Shown: positions 37,185 to 46,679, counted from the first letter of the stretch. The stretch: 64,000 bases of DNA from Actinacidiphila sp. DG2A-62 (GCF_035825295.1 NZ_JAYMGI010000002.1:248001-312000), one strand, 5' to 3'. Notes: generated from the letters alone by a model not told the origin. Numbers and translations are program-made.

Positions 37185-37781
37185 ATGTCCAGATGGGAAC
37201 CCGACGGGGTCGGCCGCCTGCAGGCCGCGGCCTTCGAACTCTTCGCCGAGCAGGGATACGAGCGCACCACCGTCGCCGAGATCGCCGAGCGCGCGGGGCT
37301 GACCAAGCGGACCTTCTTCAACCACTTCGCCGACAAGCGCGAGGTGCTGTTCGGGCCCGCCTCACAGGCGCAGCGCGAGGCGGTCGTCGCGGCGATCGCC
37401 GCGTGTCCGCCGTCGCTGCCGCCGCTGGACGCCGTGCTGCGCGGCCTGCTGGCCACGGCCGACTTCTTCCAGGAGCACCGCGAGTCGGTGATCCGCCGCA
37501 ACGGGATCGTCGAGGCCAACCCGGAACTGCAGGAACGCGAGCTGAACAAGCAGGCCGCGCTCACCGACGCGGTCGCCCAGGCGCTGCGCGAGCGCGGCGT
37601 CGACGCCGACACCGCGCTGCTGTCGGCCCGCGCCGGCGCGCTGGTGCAGCAGACGGCGATGCGGCAGTGGATGCGGTCCGAGTCCGGCCGCCATCTGCGC
37701 GACCACATGACGGACGCCCTGGCCGCGTTGCGCGCGCTCACCGAAAGCCGGCCCTCGGGCCAGGCGTCCTCCTCCGCCTGA
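37185..37781 (+). CDS. TetR/AcrR family transcriptional regulator
   Basis: 198 residues. HTH: LQAAAFELFAEQGYERTTVA, RAGLTKRTFFNHFADKREV (about 10-52). The C-terminal ligand domain includes FFQEHRESVIRRNGIVEANP. The ATG at 37185 begins MSRWEPDGVGR just before the HTH; a GTG eight codons upstream overlaps the operator and is unlikely. It is divergent from the SDR gene with twin palindromes between. The last codons and stop lie in a 23-bp tandem duplication. Confidence 0.92.
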   Translation: MSRWEPDGVGRLQAAAFELFAEQGYERTTVAEIAERAGLTKRTFFNHFADKREVLFGPASQAQREAVVAAIAACPPSLPPLDAVLRGLLATADFFQEHRESVIRRNGIVEANPELQERELNKQAALTDAVAQALRERGVDADTALLSARAGALVQQTAMRQWMRSESGRHLRDHMTDALAALRALTESRPSGQASSSA

Positions 37782-37816
37782 TCGCCGTCCCAGCCTCCGC
37801 CTGATCGCCGTCCCAG
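37771..37816. repeat. 23-bp tandem duplication spanning the TetR stop codon
   Basis: Two exact copies of CCTCCGCCTGATCGCCGTCC plus CAG, at 37771-37793 and 37794-37816. The first contains the TetR stop. A recent slippage duplication is likely. Confidence 0.85.
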
Positions 37817-37827
37817 CCCGACCGGCG

Positions 37828-37885
37828 GAAAGCAACACATTCGGACATCGACGGATGTCCGCCAGGCTTTGAAAGCAACAAATAT
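37828..37885. promoter_or_regulatory. Regulatory element upstream of the GH54 gene
   Basis: An inverted repeat CGGACAT-N6-ATGTCCG (37842-37861) is bracketed by two direct copies of a GAAAGCAACAMAT-like sequence (about 37828-37840 and 37872-37885). This AT-rich element is 110-170 bases upstream of the arabinofuranosidase start and is a good operator candidate. Confidence 0.55.
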
Positions 37886-37996
37886 TGACCCGCCCACACA
37901 GCGCGCGTACCTTCCGCTTCAGCCATCGCGCAGCGCCCACTCGACTGCCACATGGACGAGTTCAGCTCCATCCCCCACCACTTCGCAGGAGCACCC

Positions 37997-39898
37997 ATGC
38001 GCAGAAGCAGAAGACGGCCTGCCGTCCCCGCCACGGTCCCGGACGCCCCACCGCACCGCCCGACCGTGCCGCGGTCCTGGAAGGCGGTGCTGTCGGTCCT
38101 CGCGACGTTCGCGGCCGTGGTCGGTGTGCTGGTCGGTGTGCCGGCGGCCTCGCAGGCGGCGGGCTCGCTGCCGTGCGATCTGTACGCCTCGGGCGGGACC
38201 CCGTGCGTGGCCGCGCACAGCACCACCCGCGCGCTGTTCTCCTCCTACAACGGACCGCTGTACCAGGTGACCCGCGCCTCGGACGGCGCGCGGACCGACA
38301 TCGGACTGCTGTCGGCCGGCGGCTACGCCGACGCCGGCGCGCAGGACACGTTCTGCGCCGACACCACCTGCCGGATCACCAAGGTCTACGACCAGACCTC
38401 CCACCACAGCGACCTGGCGATCAGCCCGGCGGGCACCGCCGGCGCCGCCGACCGCGGCGCCGACGCCGCCGAGATCGCGGTGACCGCCGGCGGCCACAAG
38501 GTCTACGGCATCTGGATCTCACCGGGCGTCGGCTACCGCTACCTCGGCGCCGCCCCCGGCGTCGCCGTCAACGGCCAGCCCGAGGGCGTGTACATGGTCG
38601 CCAGCGGCACCCACGTCGGCTCCGACTGCTGCTTCGACTACGGCAACGCAGAGAGCACCCCCGCCGACACCGGCAACGGCCACATGGACGCCGTGTCCAT
38701 CGCCACCACCTGCTACTTCTCCCCCTGCACCGGTTCCGGCCCGTGGGTCGAAGCCGACATGGAGAACGGCATGTTCCAGGGCGACAACGGCTCCAACACC
38801 AAGAACCTGGGCAACAACAGCACGTACGTCACCGCGATGCTGAAGAACAACGGGCAGGACACGTACGCCATTAAGGGCGGCAACTCTCAGTCCGGTTCAC
38901 TGTCGACGTGGTGGAACGGCGGGCTGCCGACCCGCGGCGGCTACCGGCCCATGCACCAGGAGGGCGGCATCATCCTGGGCACCGGCGGCGACAACAGCAA
39001 CCGCAACATGGGCACCTTCTTCGAAGGCGTCATGGTCTCGGGCTACCCGAGCGACGCCACCGAGAACGCCGTCCAGGCCAACATCGTCTCGGTCGGCTAC
39101 AGCGGCGAGACCAACGTGCCCAACGGACCGCAGGGCACCATCACCGGCCCCGGCAACCAGTGCGTGGACGTCGCCGCCGACGACACCGGCACGAACAGTG
39201 CCGCGGTCCAGTTGTGGAACTGCCAGACGTACGCCGAGGACCAGCACTGGCAGCACAACGCCAACGGCTCGCTGAGCACCATCGGCCGCTGCCTGGACAT
39301 CAACGGCAACGGCACCGCCAACGGCACCCAGGTCGAACTGTGGGACTGCAACGGCGTCGGCGGCCAGAAGTGGGTACAGCGCTCGGACGGTTCGCTGTTC
39401 AACCCGCAGTCCGGGCGCTGCCTCGACGCGCCCAGCGGCGCGACCGCCAACGGCACGCGCCTGCAGATCTGGGACTGCAACGGCAGCGCCGCGCAGAAGT
39501 TCGCCGTCAACGGCGGCGCCCCGGTCGCCGGTCCCGGCGGCCAGTGCCTGGACGTCGCGGCCGACGACACCGGTGGCAACGGCGCGGCGGTGCAGTTGTG
39601 GAACTGCCAGAGCTGGGCGGTGGACCAGCACTGGTTCCACAACTCCAACGGCTCGCTGCGCACGCTGGGCCGCTGCCTGGACATCAACGGCAACGGCACC
39701 GCCAACGGCACCCAGGTCGAGCTGTGGGACTGCAACGGCGTCGGCGGCCAGAACTGGCAGCAGCAGGCGGACGGTTCGCTCCTCAACCCGCAGTCCGGGC
39801 GCTGCCTGGACGCGCCCAGCGGCGCGACCGCCAACGGCACTCGCCTGCAGATCTGGGACTGCAACGGCAGCGCCGCGCAGAAGTTCGCACTGGGCTGA
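37997..39898 (+). CDS. Secreted GH54 alpha-L-arabinofuranosidase with two ricin-type (CBM13) lectin domains
   Basis: 633 residues. A long basic lead and signal peptide end near residue 55. The catalytic AbfB domain (about 57-370) opens LPCDLYASGGTPCVAAHSTT. The vicinal Cys pair and nucleophile are in SDCCFDYGNAE (E219), and the acid/base is D332 in LGTGGDNSNRN. Two R-type lectin domains (about 382-505 and 510-633) each have repeated QxW-like motifs, replacing the CBM42 found on fungal GH54 enzymes. The enzyme removes arabinose side chains from hemicellulose or arabinan, and the lectins bind galactose/xylan-type sugars. The ATG at 37997 follows AGGAG; an upstream ATG (37952) lacks a site. Confidence 0.93.
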   Translation: MRRSRRRPAVPATVPDAPPHRPTVPRSWKAVLSVLATFAAVVGVLVGVPAASQAAGSLPCDLYASGGTPCVAAHSTTRALFSSYNGPLYQVTRASDGARTDIGLLSAGGYADAGAQDTFCADTTCRITKVYDQTSHHSDLAISPAGTAGAADRGADAAEIAVTAGGHKVYGIWISPGVGYRYLGAAPGVAVNGQPEGVYMVASGTHVGSDCCFDYGNAESTPADTGNGHMDAVSIATTCYFSPCTGSGPWVEADMENGMFQGDNGSNTKNLGNNSTYVTAMLKNNGQDTYAIKGGNSQSGSLSTWWNGGLPTRGGYRPMHQEGGIILGTGGDNSNRNMGTFFEGVMVSGYPSDATENAVQANIVSVGYSGETNVPNGPQGTITGPGNQCVDVAADDTGTNSAAVQLWNCQTYAEDQHWQHNANGSLSTIGRCLDINGNGTANGTQVELWDCNGVGGQKWVQRSDGSLFNPQSGRCLDAPSGATANGTRLQIWDCNGSAAQKFAVNGGAPVAGPGGQCLDVAADDTGGNGAAVQLWNCQSWAVDQHWFHNSNGSLRTLGRCLDINGNGTANGTQVELWDCNGVGGQNWQQQADGSLLNPQSGRCLDAPSGATANGTRLQIWDCNGSAAQKFALG

Positions 39899-39942
39899 CG
39901 CGTACGCGGCGGTCGCGAACCGCCCCCGCCGGGCCTGCCGTC

Positions 39943-41707
39943 TCACGCGGCCGGCCCGGCGGGCTCGTCCGCCCCGGGCGGGGGTGACCTCCGCCGTCGC
40001 GGCCCGGGGTCGCCCGCGGCGGGTGGATCAGGCGAGGCGGGCGAGCTTGCCGGAGCAGGCGCGCCGGCCTTCGGCAGCCGTTCACGCGCCGCCCGCTGCC
40101 GCTCCCGCTCGGCGGCGTGCAGCAGGCCGTACCCGAAGGTGGCGGCGCCCTCGCGGTGCGCGTCGTCCGCGAGGCCGACCAGCGCCGTGCGGGCGATCAC
40201 GGCGTCCTGGTGCTCGCCGAGCAGCTGCTGCAGCGCCTTCGTGTGCTTGCGCCAGCCGGCGCGCCCGCTTCCCGCCGTAGGGCAGCGCGGTCTCCGCGGT
40301 GTGCCGGTAGCGGCGGACGGCCTTGCGGACCCCGTGCAGCGCCTGCTCGCGCGCCGTGCCCGGCGCCGCGTGCTCGGCCTTCGACAGGCGCTCGGCCAGC
40401 CGCCGGCGGTCCCGGCCGGCGGCCTTGCGCAGTTCCTTCGCTGCGGGCCGCCGGGCCTTGGGCCCCAGCGGCGGATCGGCGACCAGCGCGTCCAGTGCGT
40501 CGAGGAGGGCGAAGTACCGCGGCCCGTCCAGGACGTGGACGGCCGAGCGCCAGGCGGCGTCGTGGGCGGCCTCCTCCTGCGCGCGCACCCGCTGCGCCAG
40601 GCCGGCGAGCGCCGGACGCGGCGCCACGTCCTGCTCGCACAGTCTCGCGGCCTGCCGCGGCAGCCGCTCGGCCAGCACCTCGTGGTCCCGCGCCGCCGCC
40701 AACTCGCCGATCAGCCACTTCAGTTCGCGCGCCACCGGATCGGTCCTGGTGCGGTCGAGCACCCGGCGGTGGGCGCGCAGCGCGTTGCGCAGCCGACGTG
40801 CGGCGGACCGCATCCGGTGCAGCGCGTCCGGCTCGTCGGCGCGCGTCCCGGGGTCGGCGTGCAGCAGCGCGTCGCGCTGCTCGGTGAGACGGCGCAGCAC
40901 CGCCTCACCGGCCGAGCCCTTCTTCGGCGACGCGAACGGCTCGGCCTCGGGTCCGAACGCCGCGCGGGCGGCGGCGAGTTCGTCGGCGAGGGCGCGGTCG
41001 ACCTTGTGCGCGAAGGGCGTCGGACGCCAGCCCGCCGCGTCCAGGCCGCGGGCGGCGCCGCGCAGCACGCGCGCGTCGCCCTCGGCCAACTCGACCTCGA
41101 TCTCGGACCACTGGGTGATGCGGGTGCGGCTTCCGGCCGCGTCCGCCGCGGTTCCGGGCGGCGAGGACGCCAGGGGCGTCGAGGACGCCTCGGCCGTCGA
41201 GACAGGGAGCGGGGACGTCGCCCCGTCGCCGGCCGGCGCGGCCTCGGGCACGCCGGGGTCCAGTGTCTGCGCGGCCACGTCGTCGAGCGCGACCTCGGCC
41301 AGGCAGCGGTCGCGGCGGTCGAGCAGCAGATAGCGCCGCCGGTGGGTGTGCAGGTGGGCGACCGGGACGAGCCCGGCGCCGCGGGTGTACGCCGCGACCT
41401 GCCGTGCCAACTCCTCGGGCACCGCGGCGGGTTCGTCGTCCTGCGGCGGTGCCTGCAGCTCCGTGCGCTCGGCCTGTCCGGCGGGCAGTTTGACGTGCCA
41501 GCCCGCGTCGTGGCCGCCGCGGCGGCGGCGCAGGGTGATGCCGCGCCGGGCCAGCCGCAGGTCGGCGGTGTCGTAGTGGACGGCGTCGAGTTCCTCGGGG
41601 GCGGCCTTGCGCACCCGTGCCACGTGCGGCAGCGTCCGCAGCTCGCGCGGATCGAAGATCCCCGTTCCCTCGAACGCGATTTCCCGTTCGTCGTGAACAG
41701 TCGTCAT
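39943..41707 (-). pseudogene. CYTH-CHAD domain protein, frameshifted near the C-terminus
   Basis: From the ATG at 41707, a CYTH phosphate-tunnel domain (HDEREIAFEGTG, VHYDTADLRLARRGITLRRR, HVKLPAGQAERTEL, RYLLLDRRDRCLAEVALDDV) is followed by an Ala/Ser/Pro linker and a CHAD helical domain (DALHRMRSAARRLRNALRAH, ALHGVRKAVRRYRHTAE). At about 40255-40268 the frame is shifted: conserved CHAD sequence (RKHTKALQQLLGEHQDAVIA, then ATFGYGLLHAAERER) continues in another frame to a stop at 39943. Uncorrected, the first frame reads to 40082 as Arg/Ala noise. One extra base (or two missing) explains it. CHAD proteins bind polyphosphate; CYTH domains act on triphosphates. May be an assembly error rather than a true pseudogene. 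Confidence 0.8.
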
Positions 41708-41839
41708 AGAGGTCGGTTGCCCCCGCTCCGGTCCCGCATGCGCCGCGGCCCGCCGTCCTGCGGGGCCTCACCGGGTCCCGCGAGCCGCTGTCGGGTGCGG
41801 CGCGCGGGCAGTGTTCGGCGGTGTCCGGTGGGCGCGGGT

Positions 41840-42025
41840 TCAGCCGGCGCGCCCGTCTCGGGCTTCCCCGGTCGGCGCCCGCCGGTCGTCGGCCTGGGCG
41901 GGCTGCTTCCGGGACGTGCGGCCGGAGCCCGGGGCCCGGGGCGTGGGGGCCTGCCCCGGCAGGTCGGGCGTCTCCACCTCCGGCGGCAGGTCGGGCGTCA
42001 CATGTCCGCGCGAGGACTCGATCAT
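41840..42025 (-). CDS. Small proline-rich protein, hypothetical
   Basis: 61 residues from the ATG at 42025, preceded by GGGGGAG. An upstream ATG (42046) lacks a site. Sequence MIESSRGHVTPDLPPEVETP and then a basic/Pro-rich tail; no domain seen. It follows the 42-residue gene by 17 bases on the same strand. Weakly supported; may not be translated. Confidence 0.4.
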   Translation of the reverse strand: MIESSRGHVTPDLPPEVETPDLPGQAPTPRAPGSGRTSRKQPAQADDRRAPTGEARDGRAG

Positions 42026-42042
42026 GTCGTCCGCTCCCCCGC

Positions 42043-42171
42043 TCAATGGTGCCCGTGGGCGGAGGAGGACGCGCCGCCGAACAGCCGCGCCAGGGCGCGG
42101 AAGGGCAGCGTGACGACGGTGGCGATCGCGCCGCCGATCGCTCTGAGGACGTCGGCTATGGCCGTGAACAT
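42043..42171 (-). CDS. 42-residue hydrophobic small protein
   Basis: MFTAIADVLRAIGGAIATVV followed by a basic turn and LARLFGG, ending SSSAHGHH. Most of it is a single amphipathic/hydrophobic helix likely to sit on or in the membrane. Similar tiny proteins recur in Streptomyces genomes. The ATG at 42171 has a weak GAGGGG site about 13 bases upstream. Function unknown. Confidence 0.6.
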   Translation of the reverse strand: MFTAIADVLRAIGGAIATVVTLPFRALARLFGGASSSAHGHH

Positions 42172-42383
42172 CTGGAGGACCCCTCTCGGGTACGGGTTCG
42201 GCCGGGACTTCCTCCCCCGCGGGCGTACCGGCCCCGGCTCTGACACCGGTCGCCTACCCGGTGACGGGCCAGGCATGGGGGCTGATGGAGGCTGATGAGG
42301 GCGGCCTCGCACTGCCTCGCGCGCTCGTGCTGCCGCGGGCCTCGCATTCCTTCGCGCCTCCGTGGTCCGGGGGCGTCCCGCCG

Positions 42384-44342
42384 TCAGCCCGGCCACGGCT
42401 CGGCCAGGCGCGCGGCGCACTCCAGCATGAGCGCGTGCACGAACGCCTGCGGCAGGTTGCCGCGCAGCTGGCGCTGCGCCACGTCGTACTCCTCGGCGAA
42501 CAGTCCGGCGCTCCCGCAGGCGGCCCGGTTGCGCTCGAACCAGCGCAGTGCCGACGCGGTGCGGCCCTGCTGGTGCTCGGCCAGGGCCACCACGAAGCCG
42601 CACAGCACGAAAGCGCCCTCGGCCTGGGCGAGCGGGCGGTCGTCGTGGCGGAAGCGGTAGGCGAAGTGGTCCTCGGTCAGCTGCTCGACGTAGGCGCGCA
42701 GCGTCGCGACCGTCATCGGGTCGTCGGCGGGCAGTGCGCCGCGCAGCGGCGGCAGCAGCAGCGCGGCGTCCAGCCCCGGGTCCTGGGGTGAACGCTGCCA
42801 GCGGCCCGACGGGTGCGTGCAGTCGTCGGCGCAGGCGGCGGTGAGGGCGTCCGCGAGCGCGTCCCAGCCGGTGGCCAGTCGGACCGGCGCGCAGGCCCTG
42901 GCCGCCGCGCGCAGACCGGCCGCGCACGTCAGCCTGCTGTGCGCCCAGTTGCGCGGGTCCAGCTCCCACACCCCGGCGTCCGGCTCGGTCCACCGGTCCC
43001 GTACCGCCTCCGCGGCGACCCGCGCCGCCCTGCGTCCGTCGCCGTCCAGCCGGCCGAGGCGGGCGGCGGCCGACAGGAGCAGCAGGACCTCGCCGAAGGC
43101 GTCGAGCTGGAACTGCCGGTTGACGCGGTTGCCGACGCGGTCGAAGCCGCCGGGGTAGCCCGGCAGGTCCAGCCGCCGCTGGTCGGGGACGCCGCGCCCG
43201 TCGACGGTGTACGCGGGGGCCAGCCCGGGGCCGTCGTCGAGCACGCGCGCGGTCACGAAGCGCACCGCGTCGTCCAGCAGCGGGAGCGCGCCGGCCGCTG
43301 CCGCCGCCTGGCCGGCGTAGCACTGGTCCCTGATCCACACGTAGCGGTAGTCGTAGTTGCGGCCCTCCTCGGCGCGCTCGGGCAGGCTGGTGGTGGCCGC
43401 GGCGACCATGCCGCCGGAGGTCCCGGTCAGCCCGCGCATCACGGCGTGGGCCTGCCGCGCGTCGCGCGGGGCGATCACCGTGTCGAGCGGCGGCACCGCC
43501 TGCCGCCAGGCCTGTTCGGTGGAGTGCCACAGCCGGGCCGGGTCGGGCGCGTCGCGGGGCAGCTCGCGGTCGGAGAGCTCCAGCACCAGCTCCCGGTCCT
43601 CGCCGGGGCGTACGGTGAACTCCGCGGTCAGGGCCGGCCCGCCGTCCGCGGCGGCCGCGCCCGCGTCGTCGCCCCCGCTCCAGCGCAGCCGCAGGTCTCC
43701 CGCACGTGCGGTCCACCCGCCGCCCGGCCCGCGGCGCGGCGCGTCGAACGCGCCACCGCCGAAGTCGGCGGCCGGGGCGAGCAGGACGCGCATCCGCACC
43801 GGTGCGTCCAGGGCGGTCACCCGGCGCAGCAGCACCGCGCGGTGCGGGTCGCCCGGGTAGGCCAGCGCCTCCCGGCACTCCACGACGCCGTCGCCCGTGA
43901 TCCAGCGGCTGCGGTGGACCAGGCCGCCCTCCTCGTAGTAGCCGCCGGTGACGAAGCGGCCGACCGGACCGACCGTGTACTGCCCGGGCCCGCCGATCAG
44001 CGCGGAGAACACCGCGCTGCTGTCCCAGCGGGGCGCGCACATCCAGACGATCTCCCCGGCGGGCCCCACGAGCGCGCCGCGCTCGCCGTCGGCCAGCAGG
44101 GCGTAGTCGCGCAGGGCGGCGGGCTGGGTGAGCGCTCCCGGCTCCAGCGCCGGACTCCGCACCGCCCGATGCTCCCGATCCGCCCGATCCGCCCGAACGG
44201 ACCGCTCGGCCCGGTCGGCCCGGTCGGCCCGGTCGGCGAGGTCCGCGTACGAGGCGTCGTGCCCGTCCTCCTCGCGCAGGTGTGCGCGGGTGTGCGTACG
44301 GGGGTGCGTGCCGCCCCGCCCCTTTCCGCCGTGGTCCGCCAT
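42384..44342 (-). CDS. GH15 family glycoside hydrolase (glucoamylase/trehalase-like)
   Basis: 652 residues. After a disordered N-terminus with repeated ADRADRA units (about 33-60), the protein has the typical bacterial GH15 layout. A beta-sandwich (LRDYALLADGERGALVGPAG, IVWMCAPRWDSSAVFSALI) is followed by an (alpha/alpha)6 barrel with NYDYRYVWIRDQCYAG and RVNRQFQLDAFGEVLLLL. The catalytic base is in AEEYDVAQRQLRGN (E617/E618). There is no signal peptide, so it acts on intracellular alpha-glucan or trehalose. The ATG at 44342 follows GGAGG. Upstream start codons would add only low-complexity sequence. Confidence 0.88.
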   Translation of the reverse strand: MADHGGKGRGGTHPRTHTRAHLREEDGHDASYADLADRADRADRAERSVRADRADREHRAVRSPALEPGALTQPAALRDYALLADGERGALVGPAGEIVWMCAPRWDSSAVFSALIGGPGQYTVGPVGRFVTGGYYEEGGLVHRSRWITGDGVVECREALAYPGDPHRAVLLRRVTALDAPVRMRVLLAPAADFGGGAFDAPRRGPGGGWTARAGDLRLRWSGGDDAGAAAADGGPALTAEFTVRPGEDRELVLELSDRELPRDAPDPARLWHSTEQAWRQAVPPLDTVIAPRDARQAHAVMRGLTGTSGGMVAAATTSLPERAEEGRNYDYRYVWIRDQCYAGQAAAAAGALPLLDDAVRFVTARVLDDGPGLAPAYTVDGRGVPDQRRLDLPGYPGGFDRVGNRVNRQFQLDAFGEVLLLLSAAARLGRLDGDGRRAARVAAEAVRDRWTEPDAGVWELDPRNWAHSRLTCAAGLRAAARACAPVRLATGWDALADALTAACADDCTHPSGRWQRSPQDPGLDAALLLPPLRGALPADDPMTVATLRAYVEQLTEDHFAYRFRHDDRPLAQAEGAFVLCGFVVALAEHQQGRTASALRWFERNRAACGSAGLFAEEYDVAQRQLRGNLPQAFVHALMLECAARLAEPWPG

Positions 44343-44617
44343 CGCGCGCTCGCCTCCTTCTCCCGGGCCCCGCCGCCGGGCGTGCGCCGCACGTCCGCGC
44401 ACGTCGCCGGCGCCGTCGCCTCGTTCGACGGCTTCCCGGGGCACGGCGGTCGCTAACCCGCGCCGGCGGTCGCCCGGCCCGCGGCAGGGACGGACGGGTG
44501 CCGGCCGCGCCTCTCGGGCACCGGGCCGCCCGCGCGGCGGCGGCTCGCGACGCCCGCGGACGCAAGCGGCGGCCCGCGGGCACGCATGGGAACGGACGAT
44601 CCGGTCACCCGAGCGGC

Positions 44618-45085
44618 ATGATGCGAACCCTCACCCGCGGCGTCCTGGCCGGAGCGGCCGGCACGACCGCGTTGAACACGGTGACCTACACGGACATGGC
44701 CCTGCGCGGCCGGCCGTCCAGCAGTACCCCCGAGCGCGTCGTGGACGCGATGGCGGACCGGGCCGGCGTCGCGGTCCCCGGGTCGGGCGACCGGCGCGAG
44801 GCCCGGCTGAGCGGGCTGGGAGCGCTGAGCGGCATCGCCGTCGGCGGCGGGGTGGGCGCGGTCGGCGCGGCCCTGGGGCGGACCGGTGTGCGGCTGCCCT
44901 GGTGGGCCGGGGCGGCGGTGACCGGGGCGCTGGCCATGGCGGCCAGCGACGTGCCCGTCGCGCGCTTCGGCATCAGCGATCCGCGCACCTGGTCCGCCGC
45001 CGACTGGCTGTCGGACGTCCTGCCACACCCGGCCTACGGCCTCGTCACGTACGGCGCCGTGTCCGGCGCCGAGGCGCGGCCGTGA
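44618..45085 (+). CDS. Conserved actinobacterial membrane protein, unknown function
   Basis: 155 residues. Several weakly hydrophobic Gly/Ala-rich helices are visible: LTRGVLAGAAGTTALNTVTY, LGALSGIAVGGGVGAVGAAL, WWAGAAVTGALAMAAS and HPAYGLVTYGAV. They suggest a small integral membrane protein. The ATG at 44618 is followed immediately by another ATG; the ribosome site is weak. It lies divergent from the GH15 gene. Unrecognised beyond similarity to anonymous Streptomyces proteins. Confidence 0.65.
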   Translation: MMRTLTRGVLAGAAGTTALNTVTYTDMALRGRPSSSTPERVVDAMADRAGVAVPGSGDRREARLSGLGALSGIAVGGGVGAVGAALGRTGVRLPWWAGAAVTGALAMAASDVPVARFGISDPRTWSAADWLSDVLPHPAYGLVTYGAVSGAEARP

Positions 45086-45482
45086 CCGTACGCCGGCCGG
45101 GGGCGACGCCCTGATCGGGGCGGCCTCGGGCCTGCGCGGCCGGCTCGGGATCGCGGCGGTCCCGGTCACCGCGACGCCCCCGCCCGCGCGTACGGCCGGA
45201 ACCACGCCGTCCGGACCGGCGGCACGGGCCCCGTCCCGGTCCGGCCCCCGCCGGCCTCGGCGCCGAGGCCGGAATCGCGCAGAGGGTCTGGACAGCGGTG
45301 TGCGACACCAGGACGCCGCACCTCTTGCCGTGCGCCCTGACGCAGCCCTCGGCGGGGAGGGCGGGGACCCGGCGTACGGTCCCGGCCGCCACGAGCGCCG
45401 GAACGCCGCGCGGGCCGCCTTCCCTGCCCGCTAGCAGCACCCACCCACACGCGTCGACGCCCGCCGCGCCGCCGATCAGGGC
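45086..45482. other. Intergenic region, nothing recognised
   Basis: 397 bases between the small membrane protein and the convergent SDR gene. Open frames here lack starts, ribosome sites or family signals. I see no repeats, hairpins or RNA-like structure that stand out. Confidence 0.5.
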
Positions 45483-46559
45483 TCAGGCCTCCCCCGCGCC
45501 GCCGTCCGCGGGACGCGGCCCGTGCTGGTTGAGGCGCGCCGATGCCTTGTCGTTCAGGGCGCTGCCCCAAGCGCGGACGCGGCCGGCGAGGCCGGCCGGG
45601 TGGGCCGAGGGGCGGCGGGCCGCGTCGTGGCCCTCGACCACGCCGCCGGGCGCCGTGCCGGCGGCGGGCGGGGCATCGGGCAGGGCGCGGGCGGCGAGGC
45701 CGGAGAGGCGGGTCGTGGTCGCCGGGGCGATGCCGTGCAGCAGGCCGGCCGCCTTGCCCGCGGGGGTCAGCACGACACGCGGGCGCCGCCGCCGTACGGC
45801 GCCGACGATGCGCGACGCCGCGCGCTGTGCGTCCATCGACACCAGCGGCGTGCCGGCCAGCGCCGAGAACCAGGCGAACTCCCGGCCCTCGTCGCCGCCG
45901 AACTCCGCGTGCAGGTGCGAGCCGGTGCGCATGAGGCCGGGGTGCACGGCGGTCACCGACACCCCGCGCGCGGCCTCCTCCGCGTGCAGGCCCTCCGCGA
46001 GCGCCGCGACCGCGAACTTGCCGCAGGAGTACGGCAGCAGGTGCGGCACGGCGAGCAGCCCGCCGATCGAGCCGATCAGCGCCAGACGTCCGCCGGCCTC
46101 GCTGCGACGCAGGTGGGGCAGCGCGGCCAGCGAGGTGTGCAGCGCGCCGCCGAAGATTGTCCGCATGGTGTCGTCGAACTCCTCGGCGCCGAGCGCCTCG
46201 ACCGGCGCGACCTGGATGATGCCGGCGTTCGCCACCACCACGTCCACCCCGCCGCACTCCTCGGCCGTGGAGTCCAGCAGCCGCTGCACGTCCTCGCGTT
46301 CGCGGACGTCGCACACCTGGGTGCGGACGGTTCCGGGGCCGCGGTCACGGATCTGCTCGGCGGCGCGGTCGAGTTCGGCGGGGTCGCGCGCGGCGACGGT
46401 CACCGCGCAGCCCTGCGCGGCGAGTTCGCCCGCGATGAGCAGGCCGAGGCCGCGGGAGCCTCCGGTGACCACCGCGGACAGGCCGTCGAGGGACTCTCCG
46501 GCCAACGGCGTACGCCGCCGAACCGCCCCGCTGCCCCGGTGGGTTGCTGTGCTCGTCAT
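45483..46559 (-). CDS. Short-chain dehydrogenase/reductase
   Basis: 358 residues. The cofactor loop is SAVVTGGSRGLGLLIAGELA (about 29-48), NAG is in VVVANAGIIQVAP, the Ser is in LIGSIGGLLAV, and YSCGKFAVAALAEG gives the YxxxK pair. The C-terminal 90 residues are an extra basic/Pro-rich tail beyond the normal SDR length of about 260. The ATG at 46559 follows GGAGG. It lies 120 bases downstream of the zinc dehydrogenase on the same strand, so possibly co-transcribed. Substrate unknown. Confidence 0.9.
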   Translation of the reverse strand: MTSTATHRGSGAVRRRTPLAGESLDGLSAVVTGGSRGLGLLIAGELAAQGCAVTVAARDPAELDRAAEQIRDRGPGTVRTQVCDVREREDVQRLLDSTAEECGGVDVVVANAGIIQVAPVEALGAEEFDDTMRTIFGGALHTSLAALPHLRRSEAGGRLALIGSIGGLLAVPHLLPYSCGKFAVAALAEGLHAEEAARGVSVTAVHPGLMRTGSHLHAEFGGDEGREFAWFSALAGTPLVSMDAQRAASRIVGAVRRRRPRVVLTPAGKAAGLLHGIAPATTTRLSGLAARALPDAPPAAGTAPGGVVEGHDAARRPSAHPAGLAGRVRAWGSALNDKASARLNQHGPRPADGGAGEA

Positions 46560-46679
46560 GGCGCCTCCGTGACTCGTGGCGGGCGGGAGCGGCCGGCGAT
46601 CCGTGGCACCGGGGCCGTGCCCGCGCCCGCGCTCGGCCGGCCCGGTCCGGGCTCGACGGCGGTCGGTCGGGACCGGCGG

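Noticed and set aside
44282..44617. An upstream extension of the small membrane protein at 44618.
   Set aside because: The extension is Arg/Pro-rich, overlaps the GH15 N-terminus on the other strand and lacks a ribosome site.
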